Assembly (NCBI GenBank): GCA_964058805.1
Contig: CAXKVV010000127.1
Location: 1 to 35,261 of the forward strand
Reading direction: 5' to 3'
Source: Schoenoplectus triqueter
Lineage: Eukaryota; Streptophyta; Magnoliopsida; Poales; Cyperaceae
Length of the DNA stretch: 35,261 bases
The position numbers and the translations under genes were made by a program. A model generated the notes under the pieces. The model saw nothing but the letters and a program-made list of their open reading frames with translations, was not told where the DNA came from and ran no database searches. Below are positions 1-11,128 of this stretch, piece after piece (positions within the stretch are counted from its first letter, which is position 1; each line of letters starts with the position of its first letter).

Positions 1-211
1 AAATTCTTTATATGAAAATCTATTGGGATACAAAAATTTGGAGTGTTTTGAATTTTTTAAGTCATGGTTTTTAATTTTTGAAAATCAGCTCTAAAAAAAT
101 AATAATATATTTAATATTTGAACATCATTTTTAAAAATTAAAAATGATGACTTAAAAATCTCAAAACACTCCAAATTTTTGTATCCCAGGAGATTTTCAT
201 ATAGAGAATTT
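1..211. repeat. Foldback (MITE-like) inverted repeat at window edge
   Basis: Positions 1-~98 and ~114-211 are inverted copies of each other. The outer 60 bases match almost perfectly: a stretch reading 'gggatacaaaaatttggag' on the left returns as its complement near 170-187, followed by the complement of the 'tatatgaaaatct' end. The short spacer makes this a hairpin of about 210 bp, typical of a MITE. The left arm begins exactly at the window edge, so the true terminus and any target duplication cannot be judged. The superfamily is not assignable from what is visible. Confidence 0.75.
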
Positions 212-506
212 AATGAAGATGATAAAATAAATTTTCGAGATAATTTAATATATTTTTTAAGTTAAATTTATGGAAAGCCTCTGTGAGGTTAAAGGTATAT
301 ATATATAAAGACATTTGACAGAGGAATTATTGGTTGGATTTGGATAAGGACTAGGAAATAGGTAGGCAACCGGCCTAATAGCTCCCAAGTAAAAGACCGA
401 GTTAATTTATTAAAGGCGCCATGTGATCGATCAAATACTTTTCTCAGTTTACCAATCCACGAGTTATCCATTACACTATTTCAGATAAAAAAAAAAGAGA
501 GAAGCA
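212..506. other. Intergenic, nothing recognised
   Basis: AT-rich sequence between two foldback elements. A 60-codon minus-strand open frame (289-471) has no recognisable domain and is not supported as a gene. Confidence 0.5.
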
Positions 507-1184
507 TCAGTTGATAATGAATCTCTAGATTTTTTTTTTAAATATGTTACTACAACTTTAAATTGATGGTCGTTTAAATTTTATGCAATTTTATTATCGT
601 TTGATAGTTCATCAAAGATTATTAAATTGGAACCGTTGTAAATTTTATGAAAATTTGATGATCTTTGATGGACTATCAAACGATGAGAAGGGATCCAATT
701 ACCACTATTTTAGTGCCACATCGGTGTCATTAAAATTAAATATCAAATAACTATTATTTAAATTTTTAAATAATAAAACTAATTGAATGAATATTTTGTA
801 AATATCATCTTATATATGTATACAAAAAATTATATCATTTCGATATTATTTATAAAGGCATCAAGCGTTAATAAAATCAACGGACCAAATTTTACAATTT
901 AGACATATTACTTGATGGTTATTCAAATGAAGTTAAAATTTTATGATTTTTCACATACATACAATTGAGATGATGTAGAATACATCTAACGGTTCACATT
1001 TTAAAATTTATACATAAATAAATAAATAAACACCATAAACACCAAAAAAAATGGTAATTGGATATCTTCTCATCAAACGATAATGAAATTAAATGAAATT
1101 TGAATGACCATCAATCTAAAAGTAAAAAATACATCCATTTTATATTTTTTTAGAGATCTATTATCAATGTTATCAAAATAAGTC
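507..1184. mobile_element. Foldback MITE, copy 1, split by a nested insertion
   Basis: The ends are inverted repeats: 'ttgataatgaatctctaga' near 511-529 pairs with 'tagagatctattatcaatg' near 1151-1169. Further in, 'attgatggtcgtttaaatt' (~561-579) pairs with sequence near 1100-1118, and 'ttattatcgtttgat' (~591) pairs with 'atcaaacgataatga' (~1072). Removing the nested element (685-1071) and one copy of its target duplication leaves about 280 bp, close to the 291 bp of the uninterrupted relative at 10838-11128. The exact outer ends are approximate and no clear target duplication was found for the outer element. Confidence 0.8.
685..1071. mobile_element. Mutator-type MITE nested in foldback MITE, 10-bp TSD
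   Basis: This 387-bp insertion starts 'gagaagggatccaattacc' and ends with the near-complement 'ggtaattggatatcttctc', giving terminal inverted repeats of about 19 bp with two mismatches. It is flanked by perfect 10-bp direct repeats 'atcaaacgat' at 675-684 and 1072-1081. Target duplications of 8-11 bp are characteristic of the Mutator/MULE superfamily, so a non-autonomous MULE is the likely class. The interior is AT-rich and has no coding potential. The uninterrupted host copy at 10838-11128 has related sequence at the insertion point, which supports a genuine insertion. Confidence 0.85.
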
Positions 1185-2335
1185 ATTGTCAAATGATTCC
1201 TTCTCAAAAAATAAATAAAGAAAAAAGAAGGAAGGCGAGAAGAGAAGAGTTATCCATTTCACTGGCAGCTTATGTACTTTATTCTTCCTTTCTCAATCTG
1301 TCTCGGTTCTCACCTGACTACTGGGCCCACTCTTTCACATGCGTAGTAGTTGGTTCTACTGTTCATGAAATGGTACGAAACTACGAACCACCAAGTCATG
1401 TTCATGTTGTGTGTGTATGTTGTCCTTTTTGGGTGGAAGAATTTCGTGTTAAGTATTGGTTTAGCGTGCATGATGTCCTGTCTTTTTACCAGTAAATACG
1501 TTACAGGGCAGCTAAGATTTTTTTATTTTTTTTTGTCAAAGTTGTCTATCTGTTAAGTGAAATTACACAATTGCCATGAAAACTACTAACATATTTAAAT
1601 ATACTTTTTGTTATGTTATCATTAATGATTATTTATATTAGTAAGTAAAACAGAAATTATCAATTCGGTCCCTCAATATTTTTATCTAATATTTAATATA
1701 ATACTCGACCCTTTCAAATTGAAATACTGATTCAACCCGTCGATTAAATACATAAAACCCTCAGGATATAAAAATGCGGATAGTATAAGATCTCTCCTGA
1801 AACAGTTTTGAGGAAATTGTTATTGATCTTTTGTTCTACGCCTAAGAAGTAAAAAGTAAAGGGTTTGTCTTGGGTCCAGAACCGGATTCAGACTATCATC
1901 AAGTCTGAGCACAATCTCAATAAAGAATATATTAAATGGGAGACATAATAATTTGTTTAAGCACTCTACTACTCTAATTAAGCACTCAAACTCAGATACT
2001 AAGTCATTTTTAAACTATAATTCTGTAGATAAAAGAGAGAAAATAATTTGTCAACGTTTATTTTGATCAAACAAACCTAGACACTGACGCTTCCTACTTA
2101 ATTGCCAGAATGCTACTGCTACATCAAGTCTTTGGTCTCTTTGGATCCTGATAAGACATGATGTGTGGTGGATAGAGGCGGCCAGGGCCAGGGCCCCCTT
2201 CAAACCTTATCTTATCCGACTGGCCCACACGGAAACTGCACATGTGGCCCCACAATTTATCATCCCCTTTATCTGGTAATGTTGTCATTTGAAAAATCCA
2301 AATTATCCTGTCGTATGTACTAGCGTACTACTACT
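1185..2335. other. Intergenic, no supported gene
   Basis: AT-rich sequence. A 100-codon plus-strand open frame (1193-1495) starts just past the MITE end. Its translation shows no recognised domain and a composition that does not stand out as coding. A slightly GC-richer patch at about 2160-2240 was examined and nothing was recognised. Confidence 0.5.
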
Positions 2336-2344
2336 GCTAGGGAC

Positions 2345-2678
2345 CATAGGAACAACTTTACAATTCGGGAAACGTTCGGCGAGGTCAAAAATTCGACGTT
2401 CGGGTATAATACGGGTATAATTCGGGAATAATTCATTTCATATAATATAAATAAAATATATATTATATTGACAAAATATTAAAAATATATTAAAAACTAT
2501 AAAATTCTATATAAATAATATATAATGTGTTTTTTTTTCTAAATAATTCGCGAATAAAACGTTTTTTTGACAAAAAAAACGCACTGTATATCAAACTGAC
2601 GAATTATTCGTGAAACATCCGGCTATGGGTGAAAAACGAATTATTCACGAATTATTTGCGAATAATTCGCGAATGATG
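2345..2678. mobile_element. AT-rich non-autonomous element with 9-bp flanking repeat
   Basis: A 334-bp AT-rich block lies between perfect direct repeats 'gctagggac' at 2336-2344 and 2679-2687. Near its ends are dense copies of short motifs: 'attcggg/ttcgggtataa' on the left, and 'cgaattattcgcgaat' variants on the right that pair with each other as palindromes. Subterminal motif clusters around an AT-rich core, with an 8-9 bp target duplication, fit a non-autonomous hAT element. The terminal inverted repeat itself is very short or decayed ('cat..atg'), so the class is inferred. Confidence 0.55.
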
Positions 2679-2687
2679 GCTAGGGAC

Positions 2688-5600
2688 AGGCCACTGATCA
2701 ACGGGTCCAGCAAATTATGGAGCCCACCTCTCATGGCAGGCCACACTATCCCTCTATTTGACAATTTCCAAATACATGGTCTATGTATAGACCAAATAAG
2801 TGAAGTAGTAATTTTGCTGAGGGATAGTGTTCTAAAATCGTGTCGTATCGTGTTAAAGCACATCGTGTAATGTGTCGTATCATGTCGTATATTTTTATAA
2901 CTTAGATATAGCACTGTAGTTAATTAATGCAAATTCTGAAATACAATGTTTTTGCATTTCAAATTATTTTTTAATGAAATGTTCTTCCAGCAAACAACAC
3001 ATCACAAATATTTGCATGCTCGTATGACTTTTAAAACAGAGATAATATATACAAAGAGCTAACAGTTATAAATAAAAGATATGCAAGCATTGACAAACAT
3101 GACAGGTAGGCAACTTAATTATTAGAACATATTTAACGCAATATAATGTTTTCATAAAAAAAAAAATTAAAATATTGATGACCGTGTTCATTAAAAAAAT
3201 AATTCTGTTTTGAAAGTTCAACGATTTAAAGTTTACAGAAATAGGAATTTATTTTATTTTGTTTTATTATTCTCTGTTAGCAATCATTCAGACTCAAAGA
3301 GCCGGGATTTTGTGAGAATAGAACTTGAAAATCACAATATAATCAATTTTTTTTATAGACAAACTTTGCTTAATACATAAATTAATATATTTCCCATAAG
3401 GCTAATTGATGGTCTAAATTAACTATTCAATAATTTCACTTGTCGATTAGAAGTTAACTAATTGGTCATAAATGCTGGTGGTGACAGAATGACAGATTAT
3501 ATTTTAAGCTTCTAAATTAATGAAATTAATTGTAATTTAACATGTATAAAATATGCACGTATTCCTTCAATCATAAAAGTGAAATAAAGACTAAAGGACC
3601 TAAACTAAACCATTAATCTATTCTAGCGTGGGCCAAAAAGAAAAAGGCTCTTATCTTGCACTAGATAATTAATCTAACAATCAGTACCTAACTAATGCAA
3701 TTAAAGACCAATTAAAAGCAAGGAATCTTAATCTGGGATCACAGATAATTCCAGAGAGGTGAGCTTTGTTTATAATATAATGATATCTGTTTGTAGACTC
3801 AGGATTGGTGGAAATGGATCATGCATGCCGCATGCTTACATGTGTGATGTGTCAATTAATTATTATATTATAAAAGCAAACTGAGTTTTGATTTGATCTG
3901 AGATAAAATGTCTCATATCATATATATATATATATGTCCCACTTGTCAGTAGAAGACTTTATAACTTAGTTACTCTATGAGAATGGACCGGGTTGACGCT
4001 TCATAGTCTGAAAATGGACCGGCTTCTGGCATTTCATTATCTGAAAATGGACCGGGTTCATGAAGTACTTGGGTTTGGTCTTGTTTATTTTCTCACATCA
4101 ATGAGTCAAGACGTGACCTGAACAATTTTGTCCATTAATTAATTTTACAATTATGAGATCCATTGATATGCTTAAGAAAAAATTCTGCATTTTTAAGGGT
4201 GAACGTGCAAAAAAGAAATAGACATTGTACTTGCTTTGTCTTTTATAAGTAGTTGAATTTTTCAATGATTTAAAAATTTACAATTCTTAATGTACTGTCA
4301 AAAAACATTTAAATTGTGTAAAATTTAATCTATACTCTATTTACAGATGAAACAATATGCTACAACTTTCTTTGTAGTTTTGACCTTATTTGAATTAATT
4401 TAAAAAATAATTATGAAGACTGTTAAGATGAAATGCCATCAGCTGATCTCTGTTTGTATTTTTTTTTCAATCTTAATGAGTATTATAACAACATCTTTAT
4501 ATCAAACAGTCTTATAGCCCAAACCACTAGTAATCCTATTACCTACCCAACCATTTCTTGGAACTTGCATGAATTTTTATAACATCTCTAACAATAAGTT
4601 GGAATATCGTATTTATAATTTATTTACTAAAACTGAGCTCTTTTTTAGATAAAAATGAGGACATAAATCACTCAACTTCAAATATTTATAAAAGATTTTT
4701 CATCGGATTTGAATCCACAGCTTTCCACGCGGACACTTTGTCATCAAATTAAAAGGTTGTTGGCTTTTGAGTGTTGATTAAGCATCCAATTTAATATTTA
4801 TGTTTGTAGAATTAAATTTTACATTAATCCTCCTTGCGATGGTTCGTGCCTATGAACTTAGGATTAAAAAGTTGCGGAAAGTCTAAAATTAGTAAATTAC
4901 TCTTGATCCACGTCTGACTCGTCCGGGGAAATGACTTAAATACCCTGTAGCAAAAAATATATCAAAAAATGAAAGGCACAAATTGACTTAGGATTCTTGA
5001 AGATAATTAATACAAGTATATCTAAGGTTTTTTATTTGAAAAAATTAAAAGACACATAAATTCCATGGAATTTTAAGAAAATCAATCTAAGTTCAACAAT
5101 ATATTTATCAATGTTCTATTTTTAATATTTTATCATTCTTTTCGAATTTATTTGAAATTTAATTTTCAAAATTGTCAAAATAATCACTATCAAGGCATCC
5201 CTCCCCATTGATAAATTTATAAACATGAGTTCGAATCACAGTCAATATTAAAACAAACGATAAGCACATTTATGTAAAAAACAATTACAACTACTTTTTA
5301 GCATCAAATCATAATCTTTACTATTAGAATTGGCTATGCGAGCATCTTCAAATGAAAAACTCCATAAAAATACTTTGCAACTGTGTTAATAGTTTAGATT
5401 GAATGCATATAAAATTTTAGCAAAATGTCTTTCATACAATTTTAAAATTTTAACGATAGAGTTTCATAACATTATGATGAATGATCAATCAATTCCAAAT
5501 TATTTTAATTTTGATACACATTCTATCTAGACTATTAGAAACATATTTATACTTTAAATTTTTTATTTGAATTTTTTTTTTCAAAAATATGTATCATAAA

Positions 5601-6535
5601 CATAAGATATACCATAAACTTGAATGAATTGAGATGTATCATAAAGTTGGATGGATGCACACCTGAATAATCCTCAATTTAAAACTTTACATTATAATCA
5701 CGATCTTCCCGTCTGCATCATTTTCCTAATTTTTTTCTAAGAGTTGACGATCATCTTATTGGTTGTTGCTTCTTTCGGAAAGATAAAAATTAATTAATTT
5801 TCAGTGGAGTCTCAAAGAGAAACTGGAAAGAACTTTCTTTTGCTTTTTATTTTGAAGGCCTCTCACATTTATTAATTATTACAGCCCCACAAACATCCAA
5901 TCACAGAGAAATATACCTCAGGAGGTGATTATATTATATACGAAATTAGATAAAGTGTCTCGCTCTACTTTTCTGTAAATTTACTTTTTACAAAATGAGA
6001 ATGATGTTGTGGTCGCTCTATTTTTATTAGAAATTCAATCTTGTAAAAATATGTATATATTTTTCACGGAACCAAAAAAATTTAATTGGAACATTTTTCT
6101 GAATATTTAAAGTTGATAAACCTAAATATTCTAACTTTTATCTGAAAAATAAATAATAGCCGGAATATCATAATTGGCAAAAGACACCCAACCGCCCAAA
6201 GGAAAAAAAAACTATAAATGTTTCAAAATTGTTTTTGCAATGCAAGTTGAATAGGACTTCCACAACATCTCAACATTCTTTTTGTGTTCGTTTGGACTAA
6301 AGTTGTCAACCCGACACTCATAAAATGATATTCCACAATTCATTCTGCGATTTTTTGGACATGTGCTAAATTGGGAAATCCAACCACAAAAACAAGTGAT
6401 GGTGTAACATAACAAGAATTTGGTTCAGATAGATATTGTTGTGTTTCTCATATTTTATTTGGTTAGCTAAAGAAACATTTAATTTTAAACGTGTTTGAAA
6501 ATGAAATTTAATTTTAGTGGGAATCATATTCTAGT
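2688..6535. other. Long AT-rich intergenic region, no supported gene
   Basis: No exon-like open frame with recognisable protein similarity was found on either strand. Minor structures are listed separately: a three-copy short repeat near 3979-4060, and GTCGTATC-type motif repetition around 2838-2890 that resembles a decayed transposon end. A B-box-like string 'gagttcgaatc' at about 5228 is isolated, with no A box or tRNA fold around it. Confidence 0.5.
3979..4060. repeat. Three tandem copies of a ~31-bp unit containing 'gaaaatggaccgg'
   Basis: 'gagaatggaccggg', 'gaaaatggaccggc' and 'gaaaatggaccggg' start near 3979, 4011 and 4043. They are spaced about 31-32 bp apart, with related linkers ('cttcatagtct', 'atttcattatct'). 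This is a short local tandem duplication of unknown role. Confidence 0.7.
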
Positions 6536-6544
6536 TAAAATATA

Positions 6545-7245
6545 GGCAAAATTGAGTATATACCCCTCAACATATTTTAATTTAGATATTTATTCCTTCA
6601 AATTTGAAAATTAAATATTTATCCCTCAAAATATCAAAATCTTGGATATTTATCCAAAACTACTATTATCCTCATAAAAAAATAAATTAATAATTAATTA
6701 AAATTATAAAAGAACAAAATATTTCTCCATTAGTCAATAATTCGCTGAGAGCTAGTAAATTAAGAAGCATTAATTTTTGTCTTTACCATTTGATCAAGTA
6801 AATAGTATAAATTTCAAACTTTAATTTTCTTCGGCTCTCAAATTTGAAACTCTCAATAAACACATATATTTTTCTTCACAGCCAAAATATAAAAGATTCA
6901 GTCACATGTGTCTTCAGGAGGCTATTGGAGCTTGATCAGTCTCTCAGGGAGGCTAATAATTGTGCTGAAGGTTGTTGATTATGCTTTTTCGAGCTCGTAA
7001 AATTAATGGGAAAAATAAAGGGCAAGGCTATTTAAAGAGATTATTGTAGATTTAAGCAAATAGCAGAAATAAAAAGATATTTATCATATTATAATTTTAA
7101 TTATTTATAATTTAGTTTCTATGAGGACAATAGTAGTTATGGGTTCTAAAATTTTGATATTTTGAGGAATAAATATCTAATTTTCAAATTTGAAGAGGTA
7201 AATATTTAAATTGAAATATATTGAGGGTATATACCCAATTTTGCC
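6545..7245. mobile_element. Mutator-like non-autonomous element with ~130-bp TIRs
   Basis: Arms at 6545-~6676 and ~7121-7245 are inverted copies. The outermost bases read 'ggcaaaattgagtatatac' on the left and its near-complement on the right, and similarity extends inward for about 125-130 bp. The element is flanked by a 9-bp duplication with one mismatch, 'taaaatata' (6536-6544) and 'taaaatgta' (7246-7254). Long TIRs and a 9-bp duplication are the hallmark of MULEs. The roughly 445-bp interior is not part of the inverted repeat and includes a GC-richer piece (~6895-6990), which might be captured host sequence as in a Pack-MULE; this was not recognised. Confidence 0.85.
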
Positions 7246-9301
7246 TAAAATGTAAGGGTTGGAATTAATTCTCAACGCACAACTGTTCTGCATTCTAATG
7301 TTAATAAATAATAAAACATTCTTTTGAGTTGCAGTTATTTTCTATGCGTGCCCAAAGAGAGATGCTCAGGAAGTGTTTGTTACGCAATAATATATTATAG
7401 CTATGAATTTATTTAATAATCTTAATAATCGGTAAACAGTAATCAAATTAAAAGTTTTAAATATTTTCCTTATATGCAAATTTGAAATTGATGAATTTAT
7501 TGAGCGGTTTGAAAATTAAATGTAATTAATATCAATCAATCATTACCTAAACAATTAAAATTAGCGAATTACACCAAATGAAATCACATCGATAACTTCT
7601 TTTATTTAATCAATTCGTTAAGTGTTGTATGTTTGTTTTGTCTAGCTCTAAAGTTCTCTGAAAATTTTACCAGAAAACCTAAAATGCATTATTGTTCAAT
7701 TTAGGTTGTTGCAGCTCCTCAAACATCAATATCTTTGTACCTTTGACTATATGTAATTAAAAATCCTTACTATTTTTATATGAACTCGTGAACGGGTCTT
7801 TTTTTTTATAGTGAGAAAAAATACGTGCGAAGTTGCTAGATGTTTTATTACGATGATATCACAAAGTCAAAGAAAATATAGCTCTAAGCCTCTAACAATT
7901 TTTTTAAAAAAAAAATGCTATTTAAAAAATATATATTTTTGATACAAAAATAGAAAAGAGTACATTTAAAAATTGAGTTTGTAATATCTCTGTGCTACTA
8001 CTTTCATAAATTTAGTCCCGCTCAATGTATATATATAAAATATTTAATACTATGGGTCAAAGAAAGGGCTTCTTATGTTTGTTACATTGTTTGTATTGTA
8101 TTTTCTTCCCATTATTATTTTAAGCAAAGTGGGCCTCCTCTCCTAGCTGGCTGATCAAGAGGTAATTTCTATTCTATAATGGGCCAGACCGAAGTGGGCC
8201 AGACCCTTTAGAAGTCAGAGGTCATGTCTCTGCTTTTAGCACACAAGCACTTTTCTTCGGAAGTATTATTAATTTATTATTGAACATATTTCTATTTTCA
8301 CAGAATCATGAAAGCCTTTGCATTCTTTTTTCACTTGCTCTTCTTTTTTTTCTCACTTACATCTTCAGGATTTTTCTGAAAAGACTGTTCTTGCCCAGCT
8401 TGTCAGAAGAGCCAACGCTGTCGACCAGTGGAGAAATCTAGAGAGAAGAAGAAGAGAAAGAAAGAAAAGAGAGATATAGAAATGTTTATTTTACTTTTGC
8501 TGCATGAATTGCTATACTTGTTCATGGTACTTGATGTAGCTTCCAATGCCCCTCCAGAAACATTATTGATTAAAATCAGTATCAGTTTTTTTTTTTGGTT
8601 TTGAATATTCATTTAGGAGCGTCCCCAAATATCAGCATTTCAAAATTATTTGCTGGTAATAAAGACTTTTTGGATCGATGTATCATCGTTATTGAACATC
8701 ACTCTATTTCACGCAAAAATAACTACAAAATGAAGATTTTTGACTTTGACTTTGAAAAGATTTGCGATGCTCTCCCATTTGTTACAATCAATTAATTTGT
8801 CTTCAAGCAGGGAAGGAAATATATCTCACTCCTACACTCTTATCTCATCTTTTTGCATGTTGCCCTCTCGTTGCCACTGCAGCTCGTTATAAGCATCATA
8901 CAAATCTGAAACTCAAGATATATTCTATCCAATTTTGAAATTTGTGAACAATATATATCCAATTTTCTTCTGCACACGATCTCTCTACTATGCGAGTCAA
9001 ACTAATTTTGCTACAGTTAATGAATTTTGCAAGAATTTCATACTTACAGTACGCTGTAAGTGTGTATCTTGGTCGAAAATGCAATTTGGGCTTTGTACTG
9101 TATGTCAGTAATTAGTGTATTAGATGACTGCTTCAGAAATTAATGTGTCTTAACAGAATCATAAGCTTAGTACAGATAATAATGATGAATCTCGTATCTC
9201 TATAAAGTGACGTAGATTCAAACTCCTAGATATATAAAAAATAATATATGGGAGTCTATTTAATTTTAAAAAAAAACAGCACAAAGAAAACAAATGCAAA
9301 T

Positions 9302-9339
9302 GGACAAGTTTCAATTAATAGGACAAGTTTCAATTAATA
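9302..9339. repeat. Perfect 19-bp tandem duplication
   Basis: 'ggacaagtttcaattaata' occurs twice head to tail (9302-9320 and 9321-9339). This is a simple duplication, likely from replication slippage or a filled-in break. Confidence 0.9.
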
Positions 9340-9444
9340 TAGTCTTTTATCTCTCTATATAGTTAACTCTGAGGTTAATCAAGGTGACAGACACCATGAA
9401 ACTACCCATAGAAGAGGCATGGAGTGATGTTTGTATGTTTTGCT

Positions 9445-9516
9445 CTCCTACATTATCTCTCTATTTGCCTTTAAGAAATAAATATAAAGCGTCTCCTACA
9501 TTATCTCTCTATTTGC
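9445..9516. repeat. 24-bp direct repeat with 24-bp spacer
   Basis: The string beginning 'ctcctacattatctctctat' (24 bp, ending 'ttgc') is present at 9445-9468 and again, unchanged, at 9493-9516. The spacer is AT-rich. There is no sign of an inserted element between the copies. Confidence 0.85.
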
Positions 9517-10837
9517 TCCAACCATTTATGATAAAAGAGACTCCTAAAAAACAAAAGCCGTGGGTGGGGTTCAGTTGTAAATATAAATGGATGTAGGAGA
9601 AATTGAGGGCATATATAGCATGGCCATTGTATGATCAGCACTCTGTCTTAATTTATAGTTGTATAGGACTAGGAGCTTGTTTTTCTTTGTTTATTTTAAT
9701 ATGGATAGGACTGGAGCTTGTTTGTTGTTGAGGAGGAGCATCCACAATTCGGCCCAAAACGATGTGTAAAAATGGGCCTTTATTTAAAACTTTTGACATG
9801 GCCTTTTTTATTTTTATTATACTGAGTTGTACTGTAGTATAGGCTGTATAGCCGACCTTAGCTAAATTAATAACTCCGAGTTCCCAAGTGAAAATACCAA
9901 ATTTTATTACAGGAAAAAAAAAAAACTGCTTAACCGACACTCGGTGGAAAGAATAATAACTGTCTTTGTCATGACAGAGCATAGTGGAATAGGTCATTTG
10001 CTCATGTATGTATATATGGGTCAAATTCATGCTGCCATATCCCTTTGTTCATGCCACATTTAACAATTATAATTTATAACCTATATGCATAGCTTTTGTT
10101 AGTCGCACTCACTCACATGTGTAGATTCGGTTGCAACTTTTTAAGATAAATTAAAGAATTAATATGCATTCAACGAGCACATGCAATACTTTCGTTAGAA
10201 ATTTTTTTAACATAAATATTTTTTTAAAGTACTATGTAAAATATGTATAATGATAGAAAGTATAATTAGTTATATAAAAAATAATATAAAGAGTTATATT
10301 ATGTTAGCATTTAAATTGTATCTTAAAATATCATATCATCTCTTTAAATGAAGAAAGAGAAAAAAAATATGAATTATTTGATTAAGATAAATAAAATTAT
10401 TGATGAAAAAATATAGGTGATGTGGTATAGCTAAAAAAATTGAAAAATTAACCTTCTTTCTGAATATAAAATTTTATATGCATTATTGTTTTATAATTAA
10501 GATTATAATTTTGAATAAATAGTTATAATTACGCTATATGTTGGTTAAAATTATGCGAACATTTAATTAAAAAGCTATGCATTCGAGCTACAAAATCAGC
10601 ATAGATCCTACCAATATTTCAGAGTTCAATATTAATAAAGCATCTTACTTATTCTTTTTATTTCAGACAATTCAATCTGACAATTGTGTGCCAGCTCGAG
10701 CATTTGCGTTATGTAAAATTAATTTATAACGACTTGAGCAAATAAATTTAAACGTGTTAGTTCGCCTAGCTGTAGCCTGTAGCCTATAGCATTGGGTGCA
10801 TTCATAAAAAATAAAAGAGAAGGGATCACTTCATAAT

Positions 10838-11128
10838 GGTTATTTTGATAATGAATCTTTAAATAAATAAGAAAAAATTCTTATATATATATATATTTAT
10901 AAATTAACATTTTATATAATTTTATTATCGTTTGATGGTTCATCAATTACCATCAAATTAATACCGTTGTGAATTACATAATATTTTGATGATTTTTGAT
11001 GAATTAACAAATAATAATAATATTATATAAAATTTTAATCACCATCAATCTACTTACTAAATGATCATATTTATAATAAAAAAATTATACTTATTTAGAG
11101 ATTTATTTTCAAAATTATCACCATAACC
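10838..11128. mobile_element. Foldback MITE, copy 2 (uninterrupted)
   Basis: This 291-bp element has terminal inverted repeats 'ggttattttgataatgaatc' (left) and the complement of 'ggttatggtgataattttga' (right). It shares internal blocks with the element at 507-1184: 'ttattatcgtttgatggttc', 'accgttgtgaatt', 'gatgatttttgatga' and 'accatcaatcta'. It lacks the 387-bp insertion seen in copy 1 and so approximates the ancestral structure. It has no coding capacity and is probably a MITE; the superfamily is not settled. Confidence 0.8.

Larger units (their letters stand above)
7255..10837. other. AT-rich intergenic region, no supported gene
   Basis: Open frames here (for example 8595-8795 plus and 9653-10030 minus, 125 codons) show no domain I recognise and are not flanked by convincing splice or promoter context. 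A 23-codon frame at 8308-8379 encodes a very hydrophobic Phe/Leu-rich peptide, but it overlaps a pyrimidine tract and is considered chance. Two small tandem duplications are listed separately. Confidence 0.5.

Noticed and set aside
1193..1495. 100-codon plus-strand open frame
   Set aside because: No recognisable domain, begins within bases of a MITE end, and amino-acid composition reflects random translation.
2838..2890. Repeated 'cgtgtcgtatc' motifs as a hAT element
   Set aside because: Motifs on one side only; no terminus or duplication. Probably a decayed fragment.
5220..5245. 'gagttcgaatc' as a tRNA T-arm/B box
   Set aside because: No A box, acceptor stem or cloverleaf could be built around it.
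8308..8379. 23-codon frame with a signal-peptide-like Phe/Leu run, possibly a small secreted peptide
   Set aside because: The hydrophobic stretch is a direct translation of a T-rich tract ending in a splice-acceptor-like 'cttcag'. No mature peptide motif or confirming downstream exon could be identified.
9653..10030. 125-codon minus-strand open frame
   Set aside because: Poly-Phe from an A/T run, no domain, no conserved motif and no gene-like context.
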